Origin: Fusarium oxysporum f. sp. lycopersici 4287
Taxonomy: Eukaryota > Ascomycota > Sordariomycetes > Hypocreales > Nectriaceae
NCBI RefSeq assembly: GCF_000149955.1
Contig: NC_030987.1
Coordinates: 4,211,190-4,275,189 of the forward strand
Length of the DNA stretch: 64,000 nt
Reading direction: 5' to 3'
A program made the position numbers and the translations under genes. Positions within the stretch are counted from its first letter, which is position 1, and each line of letters starts with the position of its first letter. Of this stretch, positions 40,911 through 53,586 are shown in pieces. Under the pieces are notes generated by a model. The model did no database searches. It had not been told where the DNA came from and saw only the letters and a list, made by a program, of their open reading frames with translations.

Positions 40911-42627
40911 CTAAATCTTTCTACATTCTTCTAATCTTTTTACCTTCACATGTAACCCACCAGCCGGTCTCGCCGTCAACCCTCCTTTGACATCAACATT
41001 CTTCTCATCCATTGACACCCCATCCCTCAACTCAAACTCAAAACTTCCAACCCACCCCGCCAACAAACACGCCAACTCAGCCCCCGCAAACCCCTGTCCA
41101 ATACACGCCCTCGGGCCCTGCAAAAACGACAAGAACCCATATTTACTCTCCGCACCTCCATGGGCACTCTTACCTAACCATCTATCAGGCTTGAATAAAT
41201 ATGCGTCTGATCCCCAGAGCTTAGAACAGCGGTTCGTAGCCCATGGTGCTATGACGATTCGGGTGCCTTTGGGTATGAACTGGTCGAGGATGGATGTGTC
41301 GTGGGCTGCTTCGCGGAGGGTTTGAGGGACGGGCGCGTAGAAGCGCAGGATCTCACTGCATACAGCTTGGAGATAGGGCATTGAGTCGACATTGACGCTG
41401 GAAATTGGGGATTCTTTTGCTTGGGTTAGGGGAGGGAGGCGTTGACGGATTTCGTGGCGGAGTCGGTCTTGGACTTCTGGGTGTTTGGCAAGGAGGTAGA
41501 CGCCCCATGTAAATGCCGCTCCTGTTGTATCATGGCCTGAGATTGTTAGATATTACTAAGGTCCTTGGGAAGCTAACTTACCAGCAGCAAGTAATGTCAT
41601 GGCTTGATCAATAAGTCCATCCTCAGTAAACGTCCCAGTCCGTATCGCCGCAGAGATGATATCCATATCATCCAATTTCTTCTCCTTCAGTTTCTTCTGC
41701 TTCGAAGAGATTACGTCTCTACACGTCTCCCGTATCGACCGGGCTGCCTGGCTCATATCCGAGTTAAGCTTAATAGGTAAAGCTGTAAGAACCCAGGGTG
41801 GAACCAGACTCTCAATAAGGTGTAGCATACGAGCTTGAGCTGATGGTTGAAACACGATGTTATATGTCTTCACCATCTCGTTGTGCCCGTCTTGTATAGC
41901 TCCAAAATCCCTCCCCAGGCCTGCTACACCGATCAGGTCCAGAGTTATTCTTGAAGCCCACTCTACTACCTCCACGGTCTCGAGTCTATCAGCTGTGATT
42001 CTCTCAATCATCTCTCTCGTCTTATCCCAGAATAGTGGATACAGAGCCTTGATGTTTCTGGGTGCCAAAGCAGGATTCATGCTTCGTCTCTGCAACTTAT
42101 GGGCATCTCCTTCAGACAGGATAAGGCCTATTCCTAAGAATCGCCCTGCTGTTTCTCTCAAGCTAGCAGGTTTTGGGAAAGAGTAGTTCTGGGTAACGAG
42201 AACTTCATGGAGAGCCTCGGGGGATGTGAGGACGATTCGTTCGGCGTTGAAGAAGCCCAGATATCGTAAGAAGCCATAGTTCGGGACTGTTTCGTTCCTG
42301 TTCCCCAGACTTTTGAGCTGGTTTTGAGGGATTAATAGAGATGTCTACTTACCATTCTCTCACTGGTGAACAGTAAGGCTCTCGATGCAGCTTCATCCCA
42401 TGGCCCCAAAGCCAGTGATTTCCTTCGGGCGTTGGAATATGACGAAGCGAGGATATGAAGCGAGGGTGGATGAAGATCCTGTAAATGCACCAGAGTATTG
42501 TTTCTAAACACAACGTCCCTAATAAGCCAAGCAAAAACATTGACTTCTGGTTATCTGTGTGTAGCGAGGCCAGCAGGTACCCAGAGAGAGTAACGCCCGC
42601 CAGTATGATCTGCCACGTTTCTATCAT
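40911..42627 (-). CDS. Cytochrome P450 monooxygenase, microsomal
   Basis: Exons in transcript order are 42627-42353, 42309-41582 and 41536-40911, 542 residues. N-terminal hydrophobic anchors (IILAGVTLSGYLLA and FLLGLLGTLCLETILWCIY) place it in the ER membrane. The I helix has AGHDTTGAAF, the K helix EILR, the PERF-like element is KPDRW, and the heme loop is FLQGPRACIGQ with the thiolate cysteine. Its pattern resembles fungal CYP families that hydroxylate fatty-acid-like or secondary-metabolite substrates; I cannot assign a family number. The first intron acceptor is AAAAG at 42310, because the more obvious CCAG upstream breaks the frame. It converges with the peroxisomal-type hydrolase. Confidence 0.88.
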
Positions 42628-43417
42628 GATTCATATCTCAAAATTGCAGTATTTTTAAATGGTCGATCCCGTAACATGAATTTGTACCATGATAAAATGC
42701 AAAGTTTTCAAGGGACCTTCGCCAAGAGCACCTTAAATAAGAACCAAAGGATTTGCCGCAGAACTAAGTCTGCAATGCTGATAGAGGAAACTCAACATCA
42801 GACCCTTACATGGTTTCAATTCGTTTACTGACATGTAGATCTCAGTCTCATTCCTTCAGCTCCGTGACGATCATTTACCAGGGAACTATTTGATATACCC
42901 AAAAGGTTCTGAAGCCCCACATTCGCCTTGCCGTCTTCCCGGAGACGTTGTGGAGTGATGACGCAGTGCCACGACTAGATATCTGATCCTCAGTATTTCT
43001 TAAGCAATTTAGTATCGGTAAACGATAAGGGTTCTCTGACTTTACTTAGCTCCACGATGAGGTTAGTCTTGTGTTTTGAACCTGGTTGTGCAGTGACGTA
43101 GGAGCGTGTTAGTAGCCAACCAGTGATAAGCACCAACACTGACTACTGTCTCGTTGACGTAGACCTTTGAATTCGGATAAATACTCCCTAGGGGGGGTTA
43201 ATAAAGCTCAAGACCTCTATCCTAAGTAATGAGAATACTTGGGGAAGTTCAGTATATCTTTAGAAGGCCTTTAGACCAGCCAATGTTCGCACCCTGGTTG
43301 AACGTCAGAAGTTTGATTACTCCCTAAGGACTCCCGAGAAATAATTAATGAATTTCAAGTACATATGTTGTATGCGATTATCTAATATATTTACAGCTCT
43401 GGCACATGACTGCAATA
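42628..43417. other. Intergenic, no gene seen
   Basis: 790 bp: the P450 promoter at the left and the 3' side of the CFEM-like gene at the right. No open frame of note, repeat or RNA gene was recognised. Confidence 0.5.
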
Positions 43418-44157
43418 TTAAAAAGCCATTCCAGCAAGATAGATTGCGCCAATCGTAAGGACCAGTGGAACACCCAGAGGCGAACCCCTTTTACAGGCAC
43501 TATTGGGCTCAGCACTCGTAGTTGCTGCTGTCTCACTGCTAGCTGTTGTGGAATCACTACCAGAAGTTGAAGTCTCTGTGGCTTGAGCTTGACTAGCTTC
43601 AGCTTTGCTTGTAGTCTCGGTTGCGCTTTTGCTCGTGGTCTCTGCGAAAGTTGAAGTAATCCTCTTAGCGGATGACTTTTCCATGTTAGCAGACTACCTC
43701 AAGAGCTCAGCTATATTCGAACTAACCGTTGATCCAGTTTCAATGGTCTGACTAGCAGATGCCGTAACAGTCTCACAAACCCTCCTCAAAACAGTCGCAT
43801 AGACTAACACAAAGTCAGCCTTCTATCCAATACAGCCCCCATAGATCGAAACTCACGGTTATAAGCAGATGGGCCACAGATGTCCCAAACACAATCCTCC
43901 TCTCTCTCAACCCAATCATCAGACTCATTACACCAGCACTGAGCAACACCTTCTCTAGTACAAGAATTGTAGTTTCCATAAGTCTTGTAACAAGCTTGAA
44001 AACATTCTGCGCGCTTTTCCTCAAGGTCAAAAGCTTCGGCTCCTGAGGCTGTTGGGGCGAGGGTCACGGTTGCTAGATAGCCGCTTTCGGTGTTGGCTGC
44101 AGCTGATATGCTGACCAGACCCGAGAGCAAAGGCAGAGTGAACAAATGAGGTCTCAT
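43418..44157 (-). CDS. CFEM-type cysteine-rich GPI-anchored protein
   Basis: Exons in transcript order are 44157-43857, 43803-43727 and 43675-43418, 211 residues. A signal peptide (MRPHLFTLPLLSGLVSISAAA) is followed by an eight-cysteine module: CFQAC, NSC, CWC, DC, DIC and VC, close to the CFEM spacing. A Ser/Thr/Ala-rich stalk follows, and a C-terminal hydrophobic tail (PLVLTIGAIYLAGMAF) after a small-residue GPI site. It should be exposed on the wall or plasma membrane. CFEM proteins bind haem, act in adhesion, or serve as effectors. The start is at 44157 because the frame upstream opens only with TTG. Two acceptors (GAAAAG or GCTAAG) are possible for the last exon and differ by 4 codons. 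Confidence 0.7.
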
Positions 44158-44589
44158 TTTTGTCAAATAGGATCTAGTGATCTGTAAGTTGTGTGATTTG
44201 ACAAATAACTGAAGTTTGATCGAGGACCCAGGGCCTTTATCAAATTGCTAAGGCATATTGGCTGAAAGCAGGGGTCGTCTTGGCAGCTGAACGTCTCACG
44301 GGCTTGGCAGTTCACTTACACCAGCCAAACCTCAAGATTTACCCACGTGCTATTCAGGCATGTAAATAGCGCCAGCCAAATGATTTGACAAGGCAAAACG
44401 AGGCATATTTTCAAATAGAGCTGGAAACGGACATTGACACCTTCCCGAGACCGGATCAGCAACATTCACTTCATCATCTCATATTCAGGTCATCTTCAAA
44501 CTCAGAAAATATGTCTAATTCGTCTTTTGATCATTTTAACCCTCTAAATATGCATTCGGAAACCAGAACTAACACCTTTCATCTCGCAT

Positions 44590-46445
44590 TCATCGCTGTC
44601 CGCTAAGCTCCTTCTCAACTTGCTCCTTGACAAGCTCCCTCACAGCCTTCCAATCATTCGAAACATCAGAAACGCGCTTAGGCAACTTCTCAAGACCGAC
44701 AAACTCCTCGGGAAGAACCTTCTCCTGGAAGTTAAAGTCCTTCTCATCCTTGAGGGCAAGCTCAACGGCACCAGCGAACTTGGCGGGGTGAGCTGTGCAC
44801 AGAGAAATGTGAGGAAGGTTGGCCTCGGCGCGTTGGGCAGATCGGAGAGAGGCGGTGACGCCGATGGAGGAGTGAGGATCGAGAATGTAGCCGTCTTGCT
44901 CGTAGATGCTCTTGATGGTCTCGAGGGTCTCGGGATCGCTGACACGTTCGCTCTCAAAGGTCTTGCGGGCGCTGTTGAGAACATCGACATAGACGGGGCC
45001 GAAACCGCCCTTGACCTTGAGATCCTTGAGCCAAGTGGCGACTTCTTGACCAGCTTGCTTTCGGTTGAACTCAACATCCATACCAACAGTAGCAGCAAAC
45101 TCGTAAGCCAAGAACCAAAGCAGACGCTCAAAGTTACTCGAAACCAGAATGTCCATAGCAGGGCTAAGAGTCTCCTTGACGCCCTCCTCATGGGCCTTGA
45201 CACCATCGACCTCCAGACCACCCTGGGCCTCGGGGCCCTTGGCGGGCTGCTTCTCGTACTTTCCAGTCTTCCAGAATCGATCAAGGATATCGTTCTCGTT
45301 AGTCGCGATAACAAGCTTGTCGACGGGAAGACCCATGCGAGTGGCGAAGTAGCCAGCGAGGATGTCGCCAAAGTTTCCGGTGGGGACGACGAAGCGGACC
45401 TTGTCGCCGACCTTGAAGGTGGAGGACTTCTTGGCGAGGGAGAAGTAGGAGTAGAAGTAGTAGACGATCTGGGCGAGAATGCGGGAGAAGTTGATGGAGT
45501 TGACGGCGCCGAGCTTGAGGGAGGCGTTGGTCTCGGGGTCGCCAAACAAGGCCTTGACGATGTCCTACCAATTCGTTAGCGCGACGCGAAGGGCGTGCGA
45601 AAGGCGTACTCACTTGGCAATCATCAAAGGTACCGGTGACGGCAAGGTTGTGCACGTTGGCATCAGTGCACGTCGTCATCTGAAGCTCCTGGATAGGGCT
45701 GACACGGCCCTTGGGATGCAGAATAGTAACAGACACATCCTTCTTACCCCTCAAACCATGAATAGCAGCGGATCCAGTCTAATTCACAAGTTAGCATATT
45801 ACCGCAATCAGGCCACAACATGACTCACATCACCACTCGTCGCACCAACAACAGTCAAATGATGTCGGTCCTTGCCCTCCTTGCCCTCGTTCTTTCGCGC
45901 AAGAAGGTACTCGAAAAGGTTACCGAGGAACTGCAGCGCGCAGTCCTTGAAGGAGTAACTAGGGCCGTGGAAGAGTTCGAGGAGGTGCAGGTTGTCCTTC
46001 AATTGGACGAGGGGTGTGACTTCTTGGGCGCGGAATGTAGAGTAGCTTCGGTTGATGATGCCTTGTAGGTCTTCGGCGGGGATTTCGCTGCGGGAGATGT
46101 AGAGGCTGAAGATCTGGAAGGCCAATTCCTGGTACGAGAGGTCTTTCCAGCTTTGCTAGTATCGCATTAATCGCTTGTCTCATAAATCCATCGCTTTCGA
46201 TCGCAGCTGGGGAGTATATGGGAAATCGGCTCGTACGCACCCATTCTGTCGCTGCGGGAATCTCATGGGGGAGGAAAAGACCGCCATCGGCAGCCAATCC
46301 CTTCAGGACAACGGTCTCGAAGGAGAGCTTTCAGAGGTCAGCGGAGTGTCAATTGCGAATATTGACAGATAGGTCGTACACCATAGTCACCGCCTCTTGT
46401 TGAGAGGTATACTTGCGATTGCGTATGTGTCGAATCGTTCGCCAT
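44590..46445 (-). CDS. thr4: Threonine synthase (EC 4.2.3.1)
   Basis: Five exons in transcript order: 46445-46380, 46327-46241, 46155-45829, 45778-45614 and 45564-44590 (539 residues). The PLP enzyme converts O-phosphohomoserine to threonine. The Schiff-base lysine is at ~121 in GPSYSFKD; yeast has YAFKD in the same place. Other marks are VVGATSGDTGSAA, VVPTGNFGDILAGYF for the phosphate cup, and STAHPAKF-like CTAHPAKFAGAV near the end. The N-terminus SQVYLSTRGGDYG|LSFETVVLKGLAADGGLF agrees with yeast Thr4 across the first splice junction, which supports both the start and that intron. It lacks an organelle signal. It is flanked by two GPI-anchored surface-protein genes that appear functionally unrelated. 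Confidence 0.94.
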
Positions 46446-47397
46446 TGTTGTTTTGCTTGTTGATGCTTGGAAAATTCTTGGTGCCCCTCGTTGGGAAATG
46501 GGATGGAATGAGTCGCGAACGGCAGCCACCCCGCCGGAATTTTAATCGACCGGCCGGTATCGGAACCGGATGCACTACCCGGGACCTGAAGCAATGAAAT
46601 AGAGTCATAATGTCTAAAAGACCTGAGATGATTGGTTCATTGTTTTCTTATACTACTTTGCATATTCAGTTTAATAGAGATATAGAGGTGCTATAAGATG
46701 TTTGTTAGAACCACTGGATTCACGGTTGTGATGTAATAAAATATCTCTCGTTATCTTATACCTCAACTGAATAAGCACTCAGCAGTTTTGACACTTGTCT
46801 CGACAGTGTAAAATTGACAAAACAAATTGAAGAGTCGAATAGATTTGGATGATATCATCGTTTATCTTAACACTTTTAAACCCTTATAGTGGCTTTCGTC
46901 CCAAGGAGAAACTGCAAAGCCAACTCATTTTCATCTCTCTAAGTGAAATGGCCTCGTCTTGTTAACTCGGTGATTTCTCTTCTTGGCACCTAATTATCCA
47001 TGAAGTCGATCCGCCAGCGTACCTTAATAGCAAGGCGCAGCTGGTCGTATTCCTTCTGCAGGGGATGGAAGAACGGCACAGCAAAGAGATTACGAGCTCC
47101 GCTAACCAATCACAGCTCTTCTTTCTTGAACTAACCCATTCGCTTCTACCGCAATCTCTTACAGCATGGGTCGTTTAAAGGTCATAGGACAACAATTCAG
47201 CCGCCAGCAGAAGGATTTGGCGAACGCTAAAGATCATACGTTACAGCTGGCTCATGGAGTCACCGGGTAATACTGTCAAGACCCCTGTGAGATTTTCGTT
47301 TAAAGCACGGCCATCCTCCACATCAAAATCTTACACGTCAAATCTCTCGATAAACTTGTCACTCGTTTACAAGATCCACTCGTTACAAATCTTTAAA
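46446..47397. other. Intergenic, divergent promoters
   Basis: 952 bp between the divergent threonine synthase and small GPI-protein starts. No gene, GCN4-type cluster or repeat was recognised with confidence. Confidence 0.45.
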
Positions 47398-47982
47398 ATG
47401 GTTAAATCAACTCTTTTGGCTGCCATCCCACTGCTCATGCTCGCCGAGCAAGTCCTTGGATTCGGCTGTTCAACTCACAGCTTCACAACATGCGAAGATA
47501 AAATAGTGCATTGGTTCGACCCCGACGATGGAATGATCTGTGATCCTCTCGACTGCGGCGGCGGTCGAGCGCCTCCCAAGACTGGCGTGCCTGGATGTGC
47601 CGGATATACCGGCACTGAGACCATCGGAACCTCGTATCTCTCGTGCTGGAAACCTTCGACTACGCTTGTTGCTGCAGCTGCCGAGACGACATCGGAGACA
47701 ACTGTGACGGAAACTCCTGAGCCTAGTACTGTGGTTGAGGTTGAAACGAGGACTACGACGAAGCATGTCGCATCTGAATCGGCTGAACCGACTGAATCGA
47801 TTGGAATCACGGCGGCGACTGGATCAACTACTGTGGCTCCTTTACTGCCATCGGAGACTAAATCGACTGAGGAGGCTGTTTCTACTTCTACGCCCGCTGC
47901 TGCGTCTAATGCGGCTCGAGTCATGGAGGGTTCTTTGATTGCCGTTGCTGGTGTTGCGCTTGGAGCAATTGTGCTCCTCTAA
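47398..47982 (+). CDS. Secreted cysteine-rich GPI-anchored protein
   Basis: 194 residues from the ATG at 47398; the frame is open 48 codons upstream, but that segment looks non-coding and the chosen Met starts a clean signal peptide (MVKSTLLAAIPLLMLAEQVLG). The mature N-terminus holds six or seven cysteines (CSTHSFTTC, MICDPLDCGGGRAPP, GCAGY, SCW). A Thr/Glu-rich stalk then leads to a hydrophobic tail (IAVAGVALGAIVLL) fitting GPI attachment. Fungal databases often call this cysteine pattern a siderophore-biosynthesis-like secreted protein; that label is tentative and no enzyme motif is visible. A surface location is well supported. Confidence 0.7.
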   Translation: MVKSTLLAAIPLLMLAEQVLGFGCSTHSFTTCEDKIVHWFDPDDGMICDPLDCGGGRAPPKTGVPGCAGYTGTETIGTSYLSCWKPSTTLVAAAAETTSETTVTETPEPSTVVEVETRTTTKHVASESAEPTESIGITAATGSTTVAPLLPSETKSTEEAVSTSTPAAASNAARVMEGSLIAVAGVALGAIVLL

Positions 47983-48180
47983 TCTGGTCCTAGAAATTAA
48001 CGATTGACGGGAACATATTGATATAGGGCAATGACTCAAATAATGACGCCAAGTTTTTAATGATGTCAACTTTTTGGCATGAATAATATTTAATTTTCTC
48101 ACCCTAAACAAAGCTCAAATCTTGCTTTTCGCTATGTCTCATACCCATTGTCAATTTTTCAAGCTTGACGATTAAGAGCC

Positions 48181-49789
48181 TCAGCTTGACGGGAAGAAGT
48201 AGCTGCCAATGGACCCAAACACTGCCTTATAATGGACCATCAACATCTCGAGATTTCCATCGATATCAGACTTTTCGACTTTGTCCCGACTATTCGGTCC
48301 AGATAGTCGCCCCAGCTGTGTCCCATTTAATTCCTTGAGCAATTTAGCCTGATCAATCCACTTTATGCGAGCATAATCGTGCTGATATTCCGCAAGCAAC
48401 GTCTCAATCTCATTTTTCTGGGCTTCCAAAGCACTCGTAGTCGCCCACTACAAAAGCGATCAGTAACCTCCAATATGCAGAAGATCGTACTAGCCAGAAA
48501 TTGACTTACTGCAGCTACTAGGCATGGTGGGATGTAGCTGGCCCCAAGAGGCCTGTATTGGGATGCCGTTTTAGCAAGTGTGATAAGTTCGTTCACCAAA
48601 GTTGATGCTTCCAGGAGTAAGACGCTGTCATCTGGATACGTTGCTCGAAGTATGCTGTTCAGAGCTAGTACTGCCGTGAGAAAGATCGCCTCCGTGATTT
48701 GAAGCTTGTGGTTTAGGTTTGGTCGATTATGTAAGTCTTCGGGAGGAGGTTCCTGCTCATTTAGACTCTCGAGGTGGCACTGTATTCTTGAATAATCGCC
48801 TCGCAACTCTTGATATGTGATTTTGATTTCGTCCACATAACGCAGAGGTTCATGCAAAAATCTCGGTATCCTGATTAACCTTTGTAGTTGAAAAGTTCGA
48901 ATTTGAAAACCCTGATCTTGGTTGTATGTGTTTTGGTGCGACTGTGAGGTTATGAAAATGACACAATGTTCCAAGCCGATGGATGGGTCGATCAGAGCCT
49001 CAAGAAATAGAGCTACCAACGAGGTATCAAGCGACTTGAGTTCAAAAATGTCACTACAGCCTGTTTCGCTTGCTGTATCCATGAACCGCGCAAGCATCTG
49101 CCCATGACCTTTCCAGTCCTCATCTGCTCGTCCCACCCAGCTCTTTTAAGCTTATCAGTGCATGCTCTGTACATGAGGATGGTTATTACCTGGCATATAG
49201 TCATAATGTGAAAGGATGCAAGGTCCTCAGGACCGAGTCGTGCGCCCGTCCCATTCAGGAAACCTTTTAATACTTTCAAACCGCTGCCATACTTGGCTAG
49301 AACCTGAGATGGGATCTCATGTGAATAATGATAAGGTAAGGTACTCATCATCAGATCAACTGAAACATTGAGAGTATGGCTGTGACCTAGCCTTCTAGGA
49401 ATATGCTCTAGAAAGTCGCCATAACAGTGAACACCATAGCGAAGGTCTGTTATTTCCAGCGCCGCAACAAACTTGGCTTCGAGAAGAGTTAAGGAATTTT
49501 GAGGCTTATGTGTAATGGATAACTGAGAGGGTTTCTCGCGTTTTCGTGCTTTTTGAAAGCTGGGTTTAAATGGCTTGGTGAATGATACTGGTTTGAAGAC
49601 ATATTTCTGCTTGCCTGAACCGACACAGGGAACCCCGAGCCGAGTACATCTTGAGCAAGCTGGCTTGGCTTGGTCACACTAGCTAATGTGAATAAATCCC
49701 TAACGAGCTTCCTAGCAAGGTTTTGAACTCACCTTTTTCTTCTGCTTCAAACAGGTATTACAGCCTCGACTTTTCGGAACGCCAGGCAT
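48181..49789 (-). CDS. Zn2Cys6 transcription factor (unassigned)
   Basis: Four exons in transcript order: 49789-49733, 49678-49190, 49142-48510 and 48447-48181, 481 residues. The N-terminal binuclear cluster is complete across the first intron: C-x2-C-x6-C ending KKK|C, then C-x2-C-x6-C (CDQAKPACSRCTRLGVPC). The rest is the helical fungal-specific domain of short sterol-uptake-like regulators (SVDLMMSTLPYHYS, LARFMDTASETGCSDIF, ITEAIFLTAVLALNSIL). Target genes are unknown. Three introns are required because the frame shifts at 49142-49190 and again near 48509; in each case a GT-AG pair restores phase. Confidence 0.83.
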
Positions 49790-50970
49790 GATAACGACGA
49801 AAGAAATTGATGTTTCAAGCCAACTGGAGTATTTTCGCCATGATGTAAGTGAATTTTATTTCTTTTATACTATTACATGCTTGGCTCATGAGGCGATATG
49901 ATCCCCACCACAAATAAGACAGCGCTGGGTAAGACCATGTTGGGAATAGTGGCGCGTCCTGGCGCAGATCGCGTGGTGCGTCACAACAGCGATTTGGGTA
50001 ATTCCCGCCGACCAGGACCCTGGATTTTCAATAGTCTGGTAGCCAAGAACTTTAATCCCGGAGAGTGGTATTCAATATTGCATAATAGGCCGATCTGGGA
50101 TCTGTCATCTGATGGTGGAGAAGGTAAATATGAGATAATGAGACGGATTTCGGGTTTATGAACGGAATTCAGATGACGATATCCACTTCGAAGCATTTTT
50201 AACATATTCTTTTAATTCCCAATTCGATCATCGATTATGTGAGATTGCTGATGGGCTCTATACCTCGCGGTTTCAGGGACTGATCGTCATGACGGATCTT
50301 CTAGATCTCCAAGGAATATCGCAAGGAAACAAGGATCATTTTCTTTTCAAAACGAGCCCACTCAGAGTGTAATGGATGACCAAGCTTTAGTCGCCACCTC
50401 TGTAGTTTCAGTAACATGTTGAACAGCTCGATGATGGTGATTGGGAAATTCCACTGCAATGGCATAGCCTGATATATAGGGTGCCCAGTCTTCAGATTGA
50501 AGTAATGTGTAGTGACCCATCATCTCTTAAGTATGCTGGATAGTGACTTATGCGATGAAAGAGGCAATAATTATTTAGGCTGCCAAACGCGTGTAGACTC
50601 GACGACAAGTCGGCTTCCAGACCGTAACATCCAATTCCAATGGATGCTATACCACAATAAACGAGCCTATCAAAAGGACGGGGCATGGCCCGGAGCAAGC
50701 GACTGGACGAATCAGAGAACACCTCTCATAAAGCCGCTCTTGTGGCTCCCAAGACATAATGTGCATCATCCTTCAACCACCATGACATCATGTTTCGAAC
50801 ATGAAAAAGCATATAAAACTTTGCAATCAAGGAACTGAGAGACAGCCTTGTGAGTCAATTACGCGCTTGTATGATATCACACTTCAAAACCAGGGCTTTG
50901 TTCTTCTGATATCACTCGTTAAAATCATGACAGTGTTGATTTTCTACCAAGCTACATCAACTTACCAAAG
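49790..50970. other. Intergenic, no supported gene
   Basis: 1.2 kb between divergent Zn2Cys6 regulator genes. Frames at 49898-50161 and 50512-50838 lack family resemblance. It presumably carries both promoters. Confidence 0.45.
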
Positions 50971-53400
50971 ATGATACCCCATAGAACGCCAAGTATTTCC
51001 GATGCATCGACATCATCAGCTCAAGATACCTCTCAAGCAGGTGGTCCTCGACGTTTACTACCAGCTGCTCGTCCCCAGCCGGCTGAAAGTTCTAATCACT
51101 ACCAAACAGCTCCCTTGACAAGGAAACGAGCTCCAATAGCCTTGGCATGTGAAGCATGTCGACAGAAGAAAATAAAGGTCAGTATAGTTCCTACTTTGCG
51201 TATTATGGCGGCAGCTCATCCGTCTTTGCAGTGTAACGGAGCTCGACCGGTATGCTCTCAATGCCGGGCACGGAAAATCGAGTGTGTTTACAGAGCAACG
51301 CCAGACACAGACTATCGTGAGAAATACGAGGCACTTCTAGAATCACACCCTGCAGCCATCGTATATCGAGCTATTCAAACACGGCCACGATATGAAGCAC
51401 TTGAAATCGTCAGGCGGATTCAAACTGGTGTCGATGCTGAAACTTTGATGCGCCAACTATCAAGCGCCGATTTACTCCTCCAAGTACAACTGGAGCCAGA
51501 AACAAGATCACGATATCAGTTTATCTACTCACCGCTCATGCCTACATATCTTCAGACTGACGATAATCCCTTCATGAGATCTCTTATACATGAGTGGAGC
51601 ACAAGAGATGATATTGTTAGTATTGCATCTCCGGTTTCTACAGAAACAGATTTGAAATATCGGGCGCAGTACTTGAGACCTCACCATGCGGCAACAATCG
51701 TCGACTCAAGGCTGGACGAGATAGTACCTTCCAAATGGACTACTGTGGACGTCAGCGATGATACAATGAAGGAGCTTATACGCTTTTATTTCCTTCAAGA
51801 ATATGACTGGTTCACGTTCTTTCATAAGGACTACTTCTTAGACGATATGATCAATGGATCTAATACATTTTGCTCATCACTTCTCGTCAACGCTGTTTTG
51901 GCAGTTGGATGTGTAAGTCCTCATCTACTATAAAGCTCATGCTAATAAGCTGTCAGCAATGTCGAAACTCTGTATCCGACCCCGCAGAGTATTGGAATCC
52001 CAATAGTCTTGGTTATAAATTCCTTGAGGAAGCGAGAAGGCTCTGGATAGTGGAGGTGACGCATAACAGAAGTTTGACAACGTTACAGGCAGCCCTTGTC
52101 GTGAACACTATCGTCAACATGTTTGATATGGATCCTTTATCCTCAGCATTCCTCGTTCGGTCAATAGAAATAGCCCATGAGTTGGGGTTATTTGAACCGA
52201 CGACGTACATAATGAACAAGAAGTTGAGAAACTCATATGATCTTACGGCCTGGTCTTTGTTTCACTGGCAATGGTAAGATTCCCCTCATGCATCTATTCT
52301 ATAGCTAACAGAATAAGTACGCTGAGTTACCAATTCATGACCCAGCCGTTATTAAAAGCACCACCCAAGACACCCCTTCCCGACCCTGACCGCGATCCAG
52401 AGTGGTTTGGTGAGATCTGGCTCAAATATCCTTCGAGTTCAACACTGGTGCCATTGCGACTTGGCTTGGTGTTCAAAGCAAAGATGAGCTTTAGTGTCGT
52501 TCTTAACGAGGCAATGTTACAAGTTGAAAAAGATTCAACTGATTCTTACTTGTTTCGGAATGGGGCCACAAGGATCATTAAGATAGCGGAAAGAATGGAT
52601 ACATGGTATAAAGCTATGCCAGAACCACTGTCACCAACGCAGATTGTTTCACCTTCACAACTCAAGATACAGTACGTTGACCATATCTCACTCAAGCCTT
52701 ACATTTTGATAGTAAAACGAGCTGACGATTGTTAATATCCGTTAGTCTTCATTATTGCTATGTTATCGTCCAACTATACGAAATTCTCGCCCCAGGAGGA
52801 CAAAGACAAGCCCCGAACCTCCCCATCGAAGAAGAAGATCTTCAAAAGTCCCTCTCAAAATACCGAGGCTACTTCGAGACCATTCTACGAATTCACTATC
52901 TTCGCCATAGCTTCGAATACGGAAACATGATGCTAACACGCTTCCTGTCAATGCTAGCATTTCTATCCCTAAACAAGATCGAATCCTTGGCAACATCCAC
53001 CAAGCCAGAGCATACCATCACGGGATCTGGATTAGATGTCGGAGACACAGATCCTAAAGAAGCAAGAGCCACGCTTTTAATAGCCCAGAAAGGCCTTAGT
53101 GATCAAGGGAGAGGTTATTACTTACCAAAGACACTGTTGCGGGAAATTCTTACGAATATGACGGCGAGTGATGCTACGATTCTTCAGAGCTTTATAACGA
53201 TTCCGCCTGAAGGACCGGAGAAGACGCAGGAGAGGAAGATGTATATGGAGAGTCACTGCCCACCGGATATTCTGCGTATAGCGAATGATCCGAGTAAGCA
53301 GCCGGATGGGAATTGGATACGAAAGTTTGCGATATTGACACTTGGGGAGAAGTCTGGGCGTTCGATTTTGGGGATGATATCTGGAGGCAGGGAAAGCTAA
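50971..53400 (+). CDS. Zn2Cys6 transcription factor with fungal-specific domain
   Basis: Five exons: 50971-51177, 51232-51912, 51957-52273, 52318-52671 and 52746-53400, 737 residues. A ~55-residue disordered head is followed by the cluster CEACRQKKIK|CNGARPVCSQCRARKIEC, split by the first intron at the third cysteine as in many fungal paralogues. A coiled-coil-like linker (DYREKYEALLES) and the middle homology region follow (ELIRFYFLQEYDWFTFFHKDYFL). The later exons continue the helical domain to the C-terminus. The fourth intron (52274-52317) uses an AATAAG acceptor because nearer AGs create stops. Targets are unknown; it neighbours a decaying peptidase gene. Confidence 0.85.
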
Positions 53401-53586
53401 GCTCAGAGTCATTGACCGAGGAAAAGGTATAGATACTATAGGAGAAAGGCTCTAGTGAATATCACTACTGACTTAATTCTAATCTCTTGACCAAGTCGCC
53501 ATCATGAATATCATTAACCTTAAGGAAGTGACACTGCTGTGTAGGTCTGAAGAAGACACATATTTAGCGAACCTTTGAGTAACTAG

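Noticed and set aside
49898..50161. 87-codon plus-strand frame between the two Zn2Cys6 genes
   Set aside because: No homologous features, and it lies where both promoters are expected.
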